The translations under genes and the position numbers were made by a program. A stretch of 7,132 nucleotides of DNA, from contig DASYMJ010000090.1 in NCBI GenBank assembly GCA_036009105.1, positions 1-7,132 of the forward strand, written 5' to 3'. The notes below the pieces were generated by a model that saw nothing but the letters and a program-made list of their open reading frames with translations, was not told the origin of the DNA and searched no databases. Of this stretch, positions 1 to 5,802 are shown piece by piece; the stretch's first letter is position 1; each line of letters opens with the position of its first letter. Source of the stretch: JAFAVZ01 sp036009105. GTDB taxonomy: Bacteria > Acidobacteriota > Thermoanaerobaculia > Gp7-AA8.

Positions 1-748
1 CGCCCACCGAGACGCCCCCGATGGCAATGCCGTCGAAATCCATGGAGCTGATGACTTCGGCGGATTGCCTGCGCAGGTCGAGGTGGATGCCGCCCTGGAC
101 GATGCCGAAGAGAGCGGGCGGCTGGGCGATCAGCGATGGGCGATCAGCGATCGGACCGGAGCCGGCGCCGTCCTGCTGATCGCTGATCGCTGATCGCCGA
201 TCGCCAACAAACGCGTTCCTCGCCGCGAGCGACCGCGCCGCCCAGCGGTGCGTCAGCGCCATCGACTTGGCCACCTCGTCGTGCCCGAGCTCGTACGAAG
301 GACACTCATCGAACGCCATCGCGATGTCCACCCCCATCCGCGCCTGGATCTCGATGGAGCGCTCCGGGGACAAAAAGTACGGCGAGCCGTCGAGGTGGCT
401 GCGGAACTCCACCCCCTCCTCCTTGATCTTGCGGATGGAGGCGAGGGAGAAGAGCTGGAAGCCGCCGGAGTCGGTCAGGACCGCCCGGTCCCAGCTCATG
501 AAGCGATGCACGCCGCCCAGCTGCTCGAGCAGGTCGACGCCGGGGCGCAGCATCAGGTGGTAGGTGTTGCAGAGCATGATCTCCGGGCCGTTCTCCGGCC
601 CGAGGGCGCGGAGCTGCTCGGTCGTCAGGCTCTTGACCGAGGCGAGGGTGCCGACCGGCATGAACACCGGCGTCTGGATGCGGCCGTGCGAGGTGGTGAG
701 CTCGCCCCGGCGCGCCGCGCCGTCGCGAGCCAGTACTTCGAACTTCAC
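1..748 (-). CDS. tgt: Queuine/7-deazaguanine tRNA-guanine transglycosylase (partial, C-terminus beyond left edge)
   Basis: This enzyme swaps the guanine at wobble position 34 of tRNAs with GUN anticodons for preQ1 in the bacterial queuosine pathway. It acts in the cytoplasm. The 249 visible codons show family landmarks: TPVFMPVGT (about residues 26-34), LCNTYHL (59-65), LTDSGGFQLFSL with the general-acid/base Asp at 93, FDECPSYE, and ALFGIVQGG followed by IAIGGVSVG. The nucleophilic Asp and the Cys/His zinc site lie beyond the window edge. The start is GTG at 748-746, overlapping the lolA stop (GTGA, 745-748). No other start fits, because MKFEVLARDG is the normal N-terminus. Oddity: between RWAARS and ALFG there are 41 residues where E. 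coli Tgt, as I recall it, has about 15. The excess matches an 81-bp in-frame repeat (residues 182-208). Identity is very secure. Whether the enlarged loop is tolerated is inferred from the frame being kept open. Confidence 0.96.
   Translation of the reverse strand, partial: MKFEVLARDGAARRGELTTSHGRIQTPVFMPVGTLASVKSLTTEQLRALGPENGPEIMLCNTYHLMLRPGVDLLEQLGGVHRFMSWDRAVLTDSGGFQLFSLASIRKIKEEGVEFRSHLDGSPYFLSPERSIEIQARMGVDIAMAFDECPSYELGHDEVAKSMALTHRWAARSLAARNAFVGDRRSAISDQQDGAGSGPIADRPSLIAQPPALFGIVQGGIHLDLRRQSAEVISSMDFDGIAIGGVSVG
125..205. repeat. Palindromic repeat element built of 7-bp units, inserted in frame in tgt
   Basis: Two 28-bp arms (125-152 and 178-205) are inverted repeats with 3 mismatches, separated by a 25-nt loop. 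Each arm is four copies of a heptamer close to GCGATCA (TGATCGC on the other strand). There are seven GATC sites in 81 bp. The element is exactly 27 codons in the tgt frame and contains no stop in that frame. It encodes a Gly/Ala/Ser/Asp-rich stretch starting GDRRSAISD. It resembles REP- or MITE-like interspersed elements that land in genes, such as the Rickettsia palindromic elements, but I cannot assign it to a named family. The RNA could form a long hairpin within the coding sequence. Confidence 0.85.
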
Positions 749-1422
749 TGCAGCTTCATCTGCTCGACCCGCACGCCCGGCGGCAGGTTGAGCGTGAACT
801 TGCTCTGCGCCACCGGCGCATTCACCTTGATGTTGCTGAACTCGTAGCGCGTCACGTCGCCGTCGCCCTCGACGTATTCGATCCGGTTCGTGACGTACGC
901 CTTCTTGTCGATCCACAGCTTGATGTGCTTCACCCGCTTCGCCACCGCCTTGCTCTTGGGGTTGAGGTCGAGCGTATAGGAGGTGTTCGCCGCGTTGTCG
1001 GTGAAGACGAAGTCGAAGTAGCGGCTCAGCTCATCGATGGCGCCGGAAGCGCCCATGTACTTGAAGATGCGGTCCTCGAAGCGCTTCACATCGACGGTCT
1101 CCGCCTTGGAGATCTCCGGGTAGTACGTGGTCAGCTTGCCGCCGGCGATCAGCATGGTGACCTTCTTCGGCGAGTCATACGTCCAGAGCACGTTGTTCGG
1201 CTTCGAATAGACGAACGTGCCGGTGGAGACTTCCGGCTTGGAGAGGAGCGAGAGCTCCTTCTCCTGTTTGAAGTCGGCCTGCAGGGTGGTGGTCTTCTTC
1301 TGCTGCTCCTGCACCTTCTTGACCACTTCCTCGATCGTGACGGCCTTCTTCGGCGCGGCGGCGAGAGGAATCGAAAGAGCTGCCGCGGCAACGGCCGCGA
1401 TGAGGTTCCTGCGTTTCAACAT
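745..1422 (-). CDS. lolA: Outer-membrane lipoprotein carrier protein LolA
   Basis: LolA takes mature lipoproteins from the inner-membrane LolCDE transporter and carries them across the periplasm to the outer membrane. The 225-aa product starts with a signal peptide: MLKRRN, a hydrophobic Ala/Leu/Ile stretch, and an Ala-rich cleavage region around residues 20-23. The mature part has the LolA pattern: VQEQQKKTTTLQADFKQEK, then KPNNVLWTYDSPKKVTMLIAGGKLTTYYPE, then a C-terminal IEYVEGDGDVTRYEFSNIKVN segment ending in FTLNLPPGVRVEQMKLQ. The length is slightly above the roughly 200 aa of E. coli LolA. I chose the ATG at 1422 because it directly precedes the signal peptide; the frame stays open far upstream but overlaps the divergent gene. 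No Shine-Dalgarno sequence is visible. It is first in a pair with tgt, whose GTG overlaps its TGA, suggesting translational coupling. No LolB is visible, which is common outside Proteobacteria. Confidence 0.92.
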   Translation of the reverse strand: MLKRRNLIAAVAAAALSIPLAAAPKKAVTIEEVVKKVQEQQKKTTTLQADFKQEKELSLLSKPEVSTGTFVYSKPNNVLWTYDSPKKVTMLIAGGKLTTYYPEISKAETVDVKRFEDRIFKYMGASGAIDELSRYFDFVFTDNAANTSYTLDLNPKSKAVAKRVKHIKLWIDKKAYVTNRIEYVEGDGDVTRYEFSNIKVNAPVAQSKFTLNLPPGVRVEQMKLQ

Positions 1423-1466
1423 GCGGAGCGAAACGGGGGCCCCATCCACTCTTATTTCAAGACCTG

Positions 1467-1474
1467 TGTATACT
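1467..1474. promoter_or_regulatory. Overlapping divergent -10 elements between lolA and the secreted-protein gene
   Basis: On the plus strand TATACT (1469-1474) is a good -10 hexamer ending 8 nt before the ATG at 1483. Transcription would begin around 1480-1482, giving an almost leaderless mRNA. On the minus strand the same bases read TATACA (1472-1467), placing a lolA transcript start near 1460 with a leader of about 38 nt. No convincing -35 box is seen on either side. This is a prediction from an AT-rich island in a GC-rich 60-bp gap. Confidence 0.45.
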
Positions 1475-1482
1475 GAAAGCTC

Positions 1483-2316
1483 ATGAAAACGAACGCCTTG
1501 GCGATCGTCCTCCTCTTTGCGGCCCAGGCCGCCGGCGCTGCCGTCCAGTACGAGTTCCACCAGACCAGCCACTCGGACATCGATCAGAACGCGCCGGCCG
1601 AGATCGTCGGCCGGGCCACCATCGACGGCGAGCGCTCCCGCGTCGACTTCCTCGGCGGCGACGCCTACCCCCCCGACACCTACGTCATTTCCACCGACGG
1701 CTCGCGCACCCTGACCTTCGTCGACCCGGTGCGCAAGTCCTTCACCCAGTTCAATACCGCGAACGTCGCGGCCGCCATCGGCGCCAGCCGCATCGAGATC
1801 GAGAACCTGCAGTCGAACCTGGAGAAGCTCGACGACGCGCAGATCGTGGCCGGCGTCCCGGCCAACCATTACCGGCTGACCATCAGCTACGACATGTCCG
1901 TCACTTTCGGCTCGATGCCGCTCAAGCAGTCGGTCCGGACCGTCATCGACAAATGGACCACCGTCGCGTTCGGCGACGTGAACGAGATGTTCCTGGCCGG
2001 CGCCGGCGTCCGCACCGGCAACGCCAAGGTGGACGAGGTGATCGAGCTGGAGGCGACCAAGATCAAGGGTCTGCCCCTCAAGCAGCTGGTCCAGGTGACC
2101 ACCACGAACAACAAGCGCGCCGCCGGCTCCCAGATCCCCCTGTCCGCCTCGCGCACCAGCCGGCGGGAGATGACCATCACCCAGATCCGCGACATCCCGG
2201 CGGACGGCAGCATGTTCGCCGTCCCGGTCAATTTCCATAAGGCCGATCCCCTGCAGAACCAGACCAGCGCGCAGACGCAGGTGCAAGTTTTGTCACTGGA
2301 ACCGAAAGCGCAGTAA
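1483..2316 (+). CDS. Secreted protein of unknown function
   Basis: I do not recognise a named family. The 277-aa product begins with a classic signal peptide (MKTNALAIVLLFAAQAAGA, probable cleavage near residue 19), so it is exported. The mature part is mostly beta-strand-like, with alternating polar and hydrophobic stretches: a YEFHQTSHSD start, a GRATIDGERSRVDF segment, VISTDGSRTLTFVDPVRKSFTQFN, VAGVPANHYRLTISYDM, and IKGLPLKQLVQVTTTNN. The repeating 'modify a substrate, then G-x-P' style is weakly reminiscent of DUF4412-like periplasmic proteins and of the beta-sheet lipid carriers (LolA/LppX fold), but this is a resemblance only. No Cys follows the signal peptide, so it is not a lipoprotein. 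The start is the ATG directly before the signal peptide; there is no Shine-Dalgarno sequence and a -10 box lies 8 nt upstream. It stands divergent to lolA and 29 nt before the M23 peptidase gene, so it is probably the first gene of that operon and acts in the envelope. Confidence 0.85.
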   Translation: MKTNALAIVLLFAAQAAGAAVQYEFHQTSHSDIDQNAPAEIVGRATIDGERSRVDFLGGDAYPPDTYVISTDGSRTLTFVDPVRKSFTQFNTANVAAAIGASRIEIENLQSNLEKLDDAQIVAGVPANHYRLTISYDMSVTFGSMPLKQSVRTVIDKWTTVAFGDVNEMFLAGAGVRTGNAKVDEVIELEATKIKGLPLKQLVQVTTTNNKRAAGSQIPLSASRTSRREMTITQIRDIPADGSMFAVPVNFHKADPLQNQTSAQTQVQVLSLEPKAQ

Positions 2317-2345
2317 CTGTTACAGTCGGTCCGAAGTCGTCCGTA

Positions 2346-3677
2346 ATGAAGAATTTCGTCGCCTTGGGCGAACGTCTGGGTGGGTGGTTGAGGCGGCCGC
2401 GGCGGCTCTATTTCGCCGTCGCCCTGCCGCTGGCCATCCCTCTGCTGCTCGCCACCTACCCGACGGCGCAGTCCGCCATGCCGCGGGCCGCCGCGCCTGC
2501 CGCGCCGGCGCCCGAGCTCCGCTATGCCGACCTCGTCGCCACCCCTGACGCCCACCTCCCCGCCCACTCGCTCATCCTCACCCTGGAAGACGGCGACACG
2601 CTGGACAGCATCCTCGCCGAGGGCGGCCTCACCCGCGGCGAGAGCGCCCTGCTGAACAACCGCTTCGGCCAGTTCGTCGACCTCCGCCGCCTCCGCCCCG
2701 GCCACCTGCTGCGCTTCCATTACGGTCCCGGCGACCGCGTCGACGCGGTGCAGATGAAGGTCCTCGGCTGGGGCCTGCTCGATGCGGTGCGCAACGGCGA
2801 GACGTTCGACATCACGCCGCGCCAGGCGGACATGCGCGAGCTGGAGACGGACATCGCCGCCACCATCGATACCTCGCTCTACGAGGCGCTGCGCCAGGCC
2901 GGCGAGGGACCGCAGCTCGCGCAGCAGCTGGTGGACGTGTTCCAGTGGGACATCGACTTCTTCGCCCTCAAGAAAGGCGACTCCTTCAGCCTCGTGGTCA
3001 CGAAGAGGTTCGCCGGCAGCGACCTGGTCGGCTACGGCCCGATCAAGGGCGCCCGCTTCACGCATGAAGGCATCACCTACGAGGCCTTCCGCCATCAGTC
3101 GGCCGACGGCCGCGCCGGCTACTACGCGCGCGTCGGCATGCCGCTGCGCAAGCAGTTCCTCCGCGCGCCGCTGCAGTTCACCCGCATCACCTCCGGCTTC
3201 TCCAAGAAGCGCTTCCATCCCCTCCTCCACTACTTCCGCCCCCATCACGGCGTCGACTACGGCGCGCCGACCGGCACGCCGGTGATGACCACCGCGGACG
3301 GCGTCGTGCTGGAGGCGGGCTCCAACGGCGGCGAGGGGAACTTCGTCCGCATCCGCCACACCTCGCGCATCGAGACCTCGTATCTCCACCTCTCCCGCTT
3401 CGCCAAGGGGATCAAGCGCGGGACGAAGGTGACGCAGGGCGATGTGATCGGCTATGTCGGCATGACCGGCCTGGCCACCGGACCGCACCTCGACTACCGC
3501 GTGTCGGACAACGGCACCTGGCTGGATCCTCTGAAGCTGAAGTCGATCACGCCCGACCCCCTGGCCATGAACGAGCTGCGCACGTTCCGCGCGAACGTGG
3601 CACACCTCTCGCCGCGGCTGAATGCGCCGTCCGCGCAGCTCGCCCAGGCGGCGCCGAAGCGACGGGCACTCTTCTAG
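2346..3677 (+). CDS. M23 (LytM/MepM-type) zinc peptidase, membrane-anchored murein hydrolase
   Basis: This is a predicted peptidoglycan endopeptidase of the periplasm, like E. coli MepM or Helicobacter Csd3, which cut stem-peptide crosslinks during wall growth. The 443-aa product has a basic N-terminus and one membrane segment (about 21-37), then a Pro/Ala-rich linker. A LysM/OapA-like segment follows (about 74-150, LEDGDTLDSILAEGGL). Next is a Csd3_N2-like middle domain (about 157-285; DVFQWDIDFFALKKGDSF, then HEGITYEAFR), and the M23 core (about 297-392). Metal-site motifs are H300-x3-D304 (in HHGVDYGAPTGTPV), H348 (in SYLHLS) and H381-L-D383. The last motif is normally HxH, so the usual third zinc ligand is Asp here. 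I recall HLD in other deltaproteobacterial and acidobacterial M23 proteins, so it may be a subfamily trait. The tail after the core (about 400-443) is Ala/Arg-rich and of unknown role. It lies 29 nt after the secreted-protein gene and 22 nt before the kinase-fusion gene. No clear Shine-Dalgarno sequence is present. Confidence 0.93.
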   Translation: MKNFVALGERLGGWLRRPRRLYFAVALPLAIPLLLATYPTAQSAMPRAAAPAAPAPELRYADLVATPDAHLPAHSLILTLEDGDTLDSILAEGGLTRGESALLNNRFGQFVDLRRLRPGHLLRFHYGPGDRVDAVQMKVLGWGLLDAVRNGETFDITPRQADMRELETDIAATIDTSLYEALRQAGEGPQLAQQLVDVFQWDIDFFALKKGDSFSLVVTKRFAGSDLVGYGPIKGARFTHEGITYEAFRHQSADGRAGYYARVGMPLRKQFLRAPLQFTRITSGFSKKRFHPLLHYFRPHHGVDYGAPTGTPVMTTADGVVLEAGSNGGEGNFVRIRHTSRIETSYLHLSRFAKGIKRGTKVTQGDVIGYVGMTGLATGPHLDYRVSDNGTWLDPLKLKSITPDPLAMNELRTFRANVAHLSPRLNAPSAQLAQAAPKRRALF

Positions 3678-3699
3678 CAAGCCGGAACTCTCTCCGATC

Positions 3700-5556
3700 A
3701 TGAAAAAGGTCATAGCCCGGGCGCCGGTGCGCGCCGATCTCGCTGGCGGTACTCTCGACCTCTGGCCTCTCTACCTCTTCCACCCCGGCTCGCGGACGGT
3801 GAACGTCGCGATCTCGTACTACGCCGAGTCCGAGGTTTCGGAGTCGGCGGACGGCGCGATCGAGATCCATCTCACCGACCAGCAGTACCGCCAGCGCTAC
3901 GAGTCGCTGCACGATCTGGCCAACGATCCGAAGGCGTCGCTGATCTACCGTCTGGTCGAGCACTTCCACCTCAACGGCGTGCAGATCACCACCCGCACCG
4001 ACGCTCCCCGCGGCTCCGGACTGGGCGGCTCGTCGGCGCTCGCAATCACCCTCGTCCGCGCGCTCTCCGAGCTCGCCGGCGCGCCGATCGAAGGCGAGCA
4101 GCTCATCTTCCTCGTCCGCGACCTCGAGACCCGGCTCCTCGGCGTGCCGGCCGGCATCCAGGACTACTACCCGCCGGTCTTCGGCGGCCTGGCCGCGCTG
4201 CACCTCAATCCCGGCGCGCCGGTCCGCCATGCCATCAACATCCCGGTGGCCGACCTCTCCGCGCACATGCTCCTGCACTACACCGGCGTCGCGCATTTCT
4301 CGGGCACGAACAACTGGGAGATGTACAAGCGCCAGATCGACGGCAAGAAGAAGGTGCAGAAAGGCTTCGACAAGATCGCGGCGACCTCCATCGAGATGGA
4401 GAAGGCGCTGCTGGCCGGCAACTTCGAGGCCGCGGGCGCCGCGCTCGCGCACGAGTGGGAGAACCGCAAGGCGCTGATCGACGGCATCTCCACGCCGGAG
4501 ATCGAGGCGGCGATCAGCGCCGCGGTCGGCGCCGGCGCCTGGGCCGGCAAGGTCTGTGGCGCGGGCGGTGGCGGCTGCATCGTGTTCCTCTTCCCGCCCG
4601 ACCGGCGCGAGGCGATCGTGCAGGCGCTGGCCGGCGTGCCGGGACGCATCCTCGATGCGGCGCCGGTGCAGCACGGCATGACGGTCGACTCCGGCGAGGA
4701 GTCGCAGACGCAGCCCGGCGTCTCGCGCGGGCGCATCTCCGCGAGACGCCACCCCGATTCGATCGAGCAGCTCTACGTCTACGGCGGCAGCGGCGCCTAT
4801 CGCCCCTACGTGCTGGCCGAGGGGATCGTGACGCACAACGAGTCGCGGAGCGGGTTGCATCATCAGGTGGTGCGCTCGTACGTCGCCCCCATCCACCCGC
4901 ACGACGGCAGCGTGCTGTGGCAGCAGGCCTCCCAGATCGATCCCGAGAAGCTGGACATCCGCGCGACGCCCGACCCCTCGCACCGCATCGAGGCGAACCT
5001 CTCCTCCGAGACGCTGGTGCGCACGGAGGATTCCTTCAAGCAGTTCCTGGTGGAGCGCGAGCGGCTGCACATCTATGCGAACTCGACGTTCGGCATCTAC
5101 TCCGAGCCGCACGAGACGCGCGAGGCGTTCCTCGGCCGCTGCATGGAGGAGGCGAACCGGCATCTGGAGGATGAGCAGGAGCGCCTGGAGAGCACCTTCC
5201 GCCGCCGCATCGACCAGCTCAAGGAGCGCTCCGAGCGCGAGCAGCGCGAGCTGGACGACCAGGAGCAGACCGGCAGCGAGTCCCAGCGCCAGAACGTGAA
5301 CGTGGCCTGGGGCCAGGCGCTGTACAACATCACCGCCGGCCGCAGCGCCGTGACGGACGCCCCGCATTCCGTCCGCGAGACCGACTACCTGGAGCACATC
5401 GCCCAGATCCAGAAGGCGTGGGACAAGGAGCTCCAGTCGATGCGCGAGGACCTGACGTCGAAGGCCCGCGCCATCGAGGAGATCGCCATCGTCCCCACGC
5501 CGCGGAACATCGAGGTGACCAAGTACCTCGTGCTCTGGGCCGCCGGCCTCCCCTGA
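3700..5556 (+). CDS. Chimeric protein: GHMP sugar kinase fused to the C-terminal region of a HerA/DUF87-like ATPase
   Basis: Residues 1 to about 330 form a complete GHMP kinase, closest in pattern to D-glycero-D-manno-heptose-7-phosphate kinase (HddA) and related sugar kinases. Visible motifs are RAPVRADLAGGTLDL (7-21), the ATP loop PRGSGLGGSS (103-112), the GVPAGIQDYY segment with probable catalytic Asp155, and motif 3 KVCGAGGGGC (284-293). It would phosphorylate a sugar in the cytoplasm; the substrate is not determinable. A linker (about 331-356) holds a perfect inverted repeat. Residues about 357-618 read like the C-terminal part of HerA/DUF87-type ATP-binding proteins: YRPYVLAEG (367-375), SEPHETREAFLGRC (468-481), coiled coils (about 475-525 and 560-597), and an end resembling their PRxxDIEV-x-W-x-P close. 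No Walker A or B motif precedes it, so the ATPase half is missing. The start is ATG 3700, 22 nt after the peptidase stop, directly before the motif-1 segment; no Shine-Dalgarno sequence is seen. It could be a genuine fusion, a deletion scar joining two neighbouring genes, or an assembly join. The kinase call is strong; the ATPase-tail call rests on remembered family patterns. Confidence 0.85.
   Translation: MKKVIARAPVRADLAGGTLDLWPLYLFHPGSRTVNVAISYYAESEVSESADGAIEIHLTDQQYRQRYESLHDLANDPKASLIYRLVEHFHLNGVQITTRTDAPRGSGLGGSSALAITLVRALSELAGAPIEGEQLIFLVRDLETRLLGVPAGIQDYYPPVFGGLAALHLNPGAPVRHAINIPVADLSAHMLLHYTGVAHFSGTNNWEMYKRQIDGKKKVQKGFDKIAATSIEMEKALLAGNFEAAGAALAHEWENRKALIDGISTPEIEAAISAAVGAGAWAGKVCGAGGGGCIVFLFPPDRREAIVQALAGVPGRILDAAPVQHGMTVDSGEESQTQPGVSRGRISARRHPDSIEQLYVYGGSGAYRPYVLAEGIVTHNESRSGLHHQVVRSYVAPIHPHDGSVLWQQASQIDPEKLDIRATPDPSHRIEANLSSETLVRTEDSFKQFLVERERLHIYANSTFGIYSEPHETREAFLGRCMEEANRHLEDEQERLESTFRRRIDQLKERSEREQRELDDQEQTGSESQRQNVNVAWGQALYNITAGRSAVTDAPHSVRETDYLEHIAQIQKAWDKELQSMREDLTSKARAIEEIAIVPTPRNIEVTKYLVLWAAGLP
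4717..4750 (+). repeat. Perfect 11-bp inverted repeat at the kinase/ATPase-tail seam
   Basis: GGCGTCTCGCG (4717-4727) and CGCGAGACGCC (4740-4750) pair without mismatch around a 12-nt loop. The repeat encodes residues about 340-351, inside the linker between the two domains of the fusion protein. The hairpin is strong and looks like the stem of an intrinsic terminator, but the downstream bases (ACCCCGATT) contain no T-run. It may be the remnant of a former intergenic region. Confidence 0.7.
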
Positions 5557-5597
5557 CGGAATTCGCCTCCCCTGGTTTCGTTAGCAACGGGCGCGCG

Positions 5598-5606
5598 TGC
5601 TAGCAT
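5598..5606 (+). promoter_or_regulatory. Probable promoter of the tRNA-Pro gene (extended -10)
   Basis: TGC directly followed by TAGCAT (5601-5606) is an extended -10 element 16 nt before the mature tRNA 5' end. TTTCGT or TTCGTT around 5576-5582 is a weak -35 candidate at 18-19 nt spacing. It sits in the 66-bp gap after the fusion gene stop. Confidence 0.45.
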
Positions 5607-5622
5607 GCGCACCTTCTTTCGT

Positions 5623-5699
5623 CGGGCAGTAGCGCAGCCTGGTAGCGTACCTGAATGGGGTTCAGGTGGTCGGGGGTTCAAATCCCCCCTGCCCGACCA
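5623..5699 (+). tRNA. tRNA-Pro, anticodon GGG
   Basis: The full cloverleaf can be folded by hand. The acceptor stem is CGGGCAG (5623-5629) with CTGCCCG (5689-5695). The D stem is GCGC with GCGT. The anticodon stem is CCTGA (5650-5654) with TCAGG (5662-5666), around the loop ATGGGGT with anticodon GGG at 5657-5659. The T stem is GGGGG (5672-5676) with CCCCC (5684-5688) around TTCAAAT. The discriminator is A5696 and CCA is encoded at 5697-5699. It reads proline codon CCC, and CCU by wobble. The gene is intact, and the integrase gene downstream suggests its 3' part doubles as an attachment site. Confidence 0.97.
5662..5699 (+). other. Candidate attachment site (att) in the 3' half of tRNA-Pro
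   Basis: Tyrosine recombinases of islands, ICEs and phages often integrate into the 3' half of tRNA genes and restore the tRNA with the element's own copy. Here an excisionase-like gene and an integrase begin 193 bp after an intact tRNA 3' end and point away from it. The exact crossover cannot be set without the other junction. The limits given (anticodon-stem 3' strand to CCA) are the usual range, not an observed repeat. Confidence 0.5.
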
Positions 5700-5746
5700 A
5701 CATAAACCCCAATTCCCCCAACAACTTACCCAATCTCTCCCAATCC
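5696..5746 (+). promoter_or_regulatory. G-free, C-rich tract after the tRNA (possible Rho-utilisation site or recombinase-binding region)
   Basis: These 51 bases hold no G at all (24 C, 18 A, 9 T) in otherwise G/C-balanced, GC-rich DNA. CCCAAT occurs three times (5708-5713, 5729-5734, 5739-5744), spaced 21 and 10 bp apart, close to two and one helical turns. C-rich, G-poor, unstructured RNA downstream of a gene is the signature of Rho-dependent termination. The phased hexamers could equally be protein-binding sites of the mobile element. Confidence 0.4.
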
Positions 5747-5752
5747 GCAGAA

Positions 5753-5774
5753 GCGCAAATAAGCCTTTTTGCGC
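5753..5774 (+). terminator. Hairpin, weak terminator candidate or recombination-site stem
   Basis: GCGCAAA (5753-5759) pairs perfectly with TTTGCGC (5768-5774) around an 8-nt loop. The run of five T lies in the loop and 3' arm rather than after the stem, so it is a poor intrinsic terminator on the plus strand. Its 3' arm runs into the first 12-bp tandem repeat. Confidence 0.35.
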
Positions 5775-5794
5775 CTAGTAGTGCGCCTAGTCGT
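5771..5794 (+). repeat. 12-bp tandem direct repeat, pair 1
   Basis: GCGCCTAGTAGT (5771-5782) is followed at once by GCGCCTAGTCGT (5783-5794), 11 of 12 bases identical. It lies between the tRNA attachment site and the excisionase-like gene, where integrase arm-type or excisionase-binding sites are expected. Function is inferred from position only. Confidence 0.65.
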
Positions 5795-5802
5795 GACGCT
5801 AC

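Noticed and set aside
125..205. Possible short CRISPR-like array.
   Set aside because: The repeats are contiguous heptamers in inverted arms with no unique spacers and lie inside an intact coding frame.
2316..2326. ACTGT-T-ACAGT mini-palindrome just after the secreted-protein stop codon.
   Set aside because: Five-base arms are expected by chance, and no good promoter pair surrounds it. TTGTCA at 2290-2295 has no convincing -10 at proper spacing.
1887..3713. Very long antisense open frame on the minus strand.
   Set aside because: GC-rich DNA with biased third positions gives stop-poor antisense frames. Its product has low-complexity Arg/Ala/Val/Gly composition without motifs, while the plus strand has clear families.
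4717..4750. True intrinsic terminator splitting the fusion gene into two genes.
   Set aside because: No T-run follows the stem, the frame stays open with coding-like codon use on both sides, and no in-frame start with a ribosome-binding site follows closely.
4807..4842. YVLAEGIVTHN resembles the C-terminal splice motif of an intein or Hint domain.
   Set aside because: The residue after HN is Glu, not Ser/Thr/Cys. There is no N-terminal Cys/Ser splicing block in the linker, and the YRP-x-x-L segment fits the C-terminal region of DUF87-type ATPases better.
3547..5397. Second long antisense open frame opposite the kinase-fusion gene.
   Set aside because: Same reasons: mirror of a high-GC3 gene with no recognisable domain.
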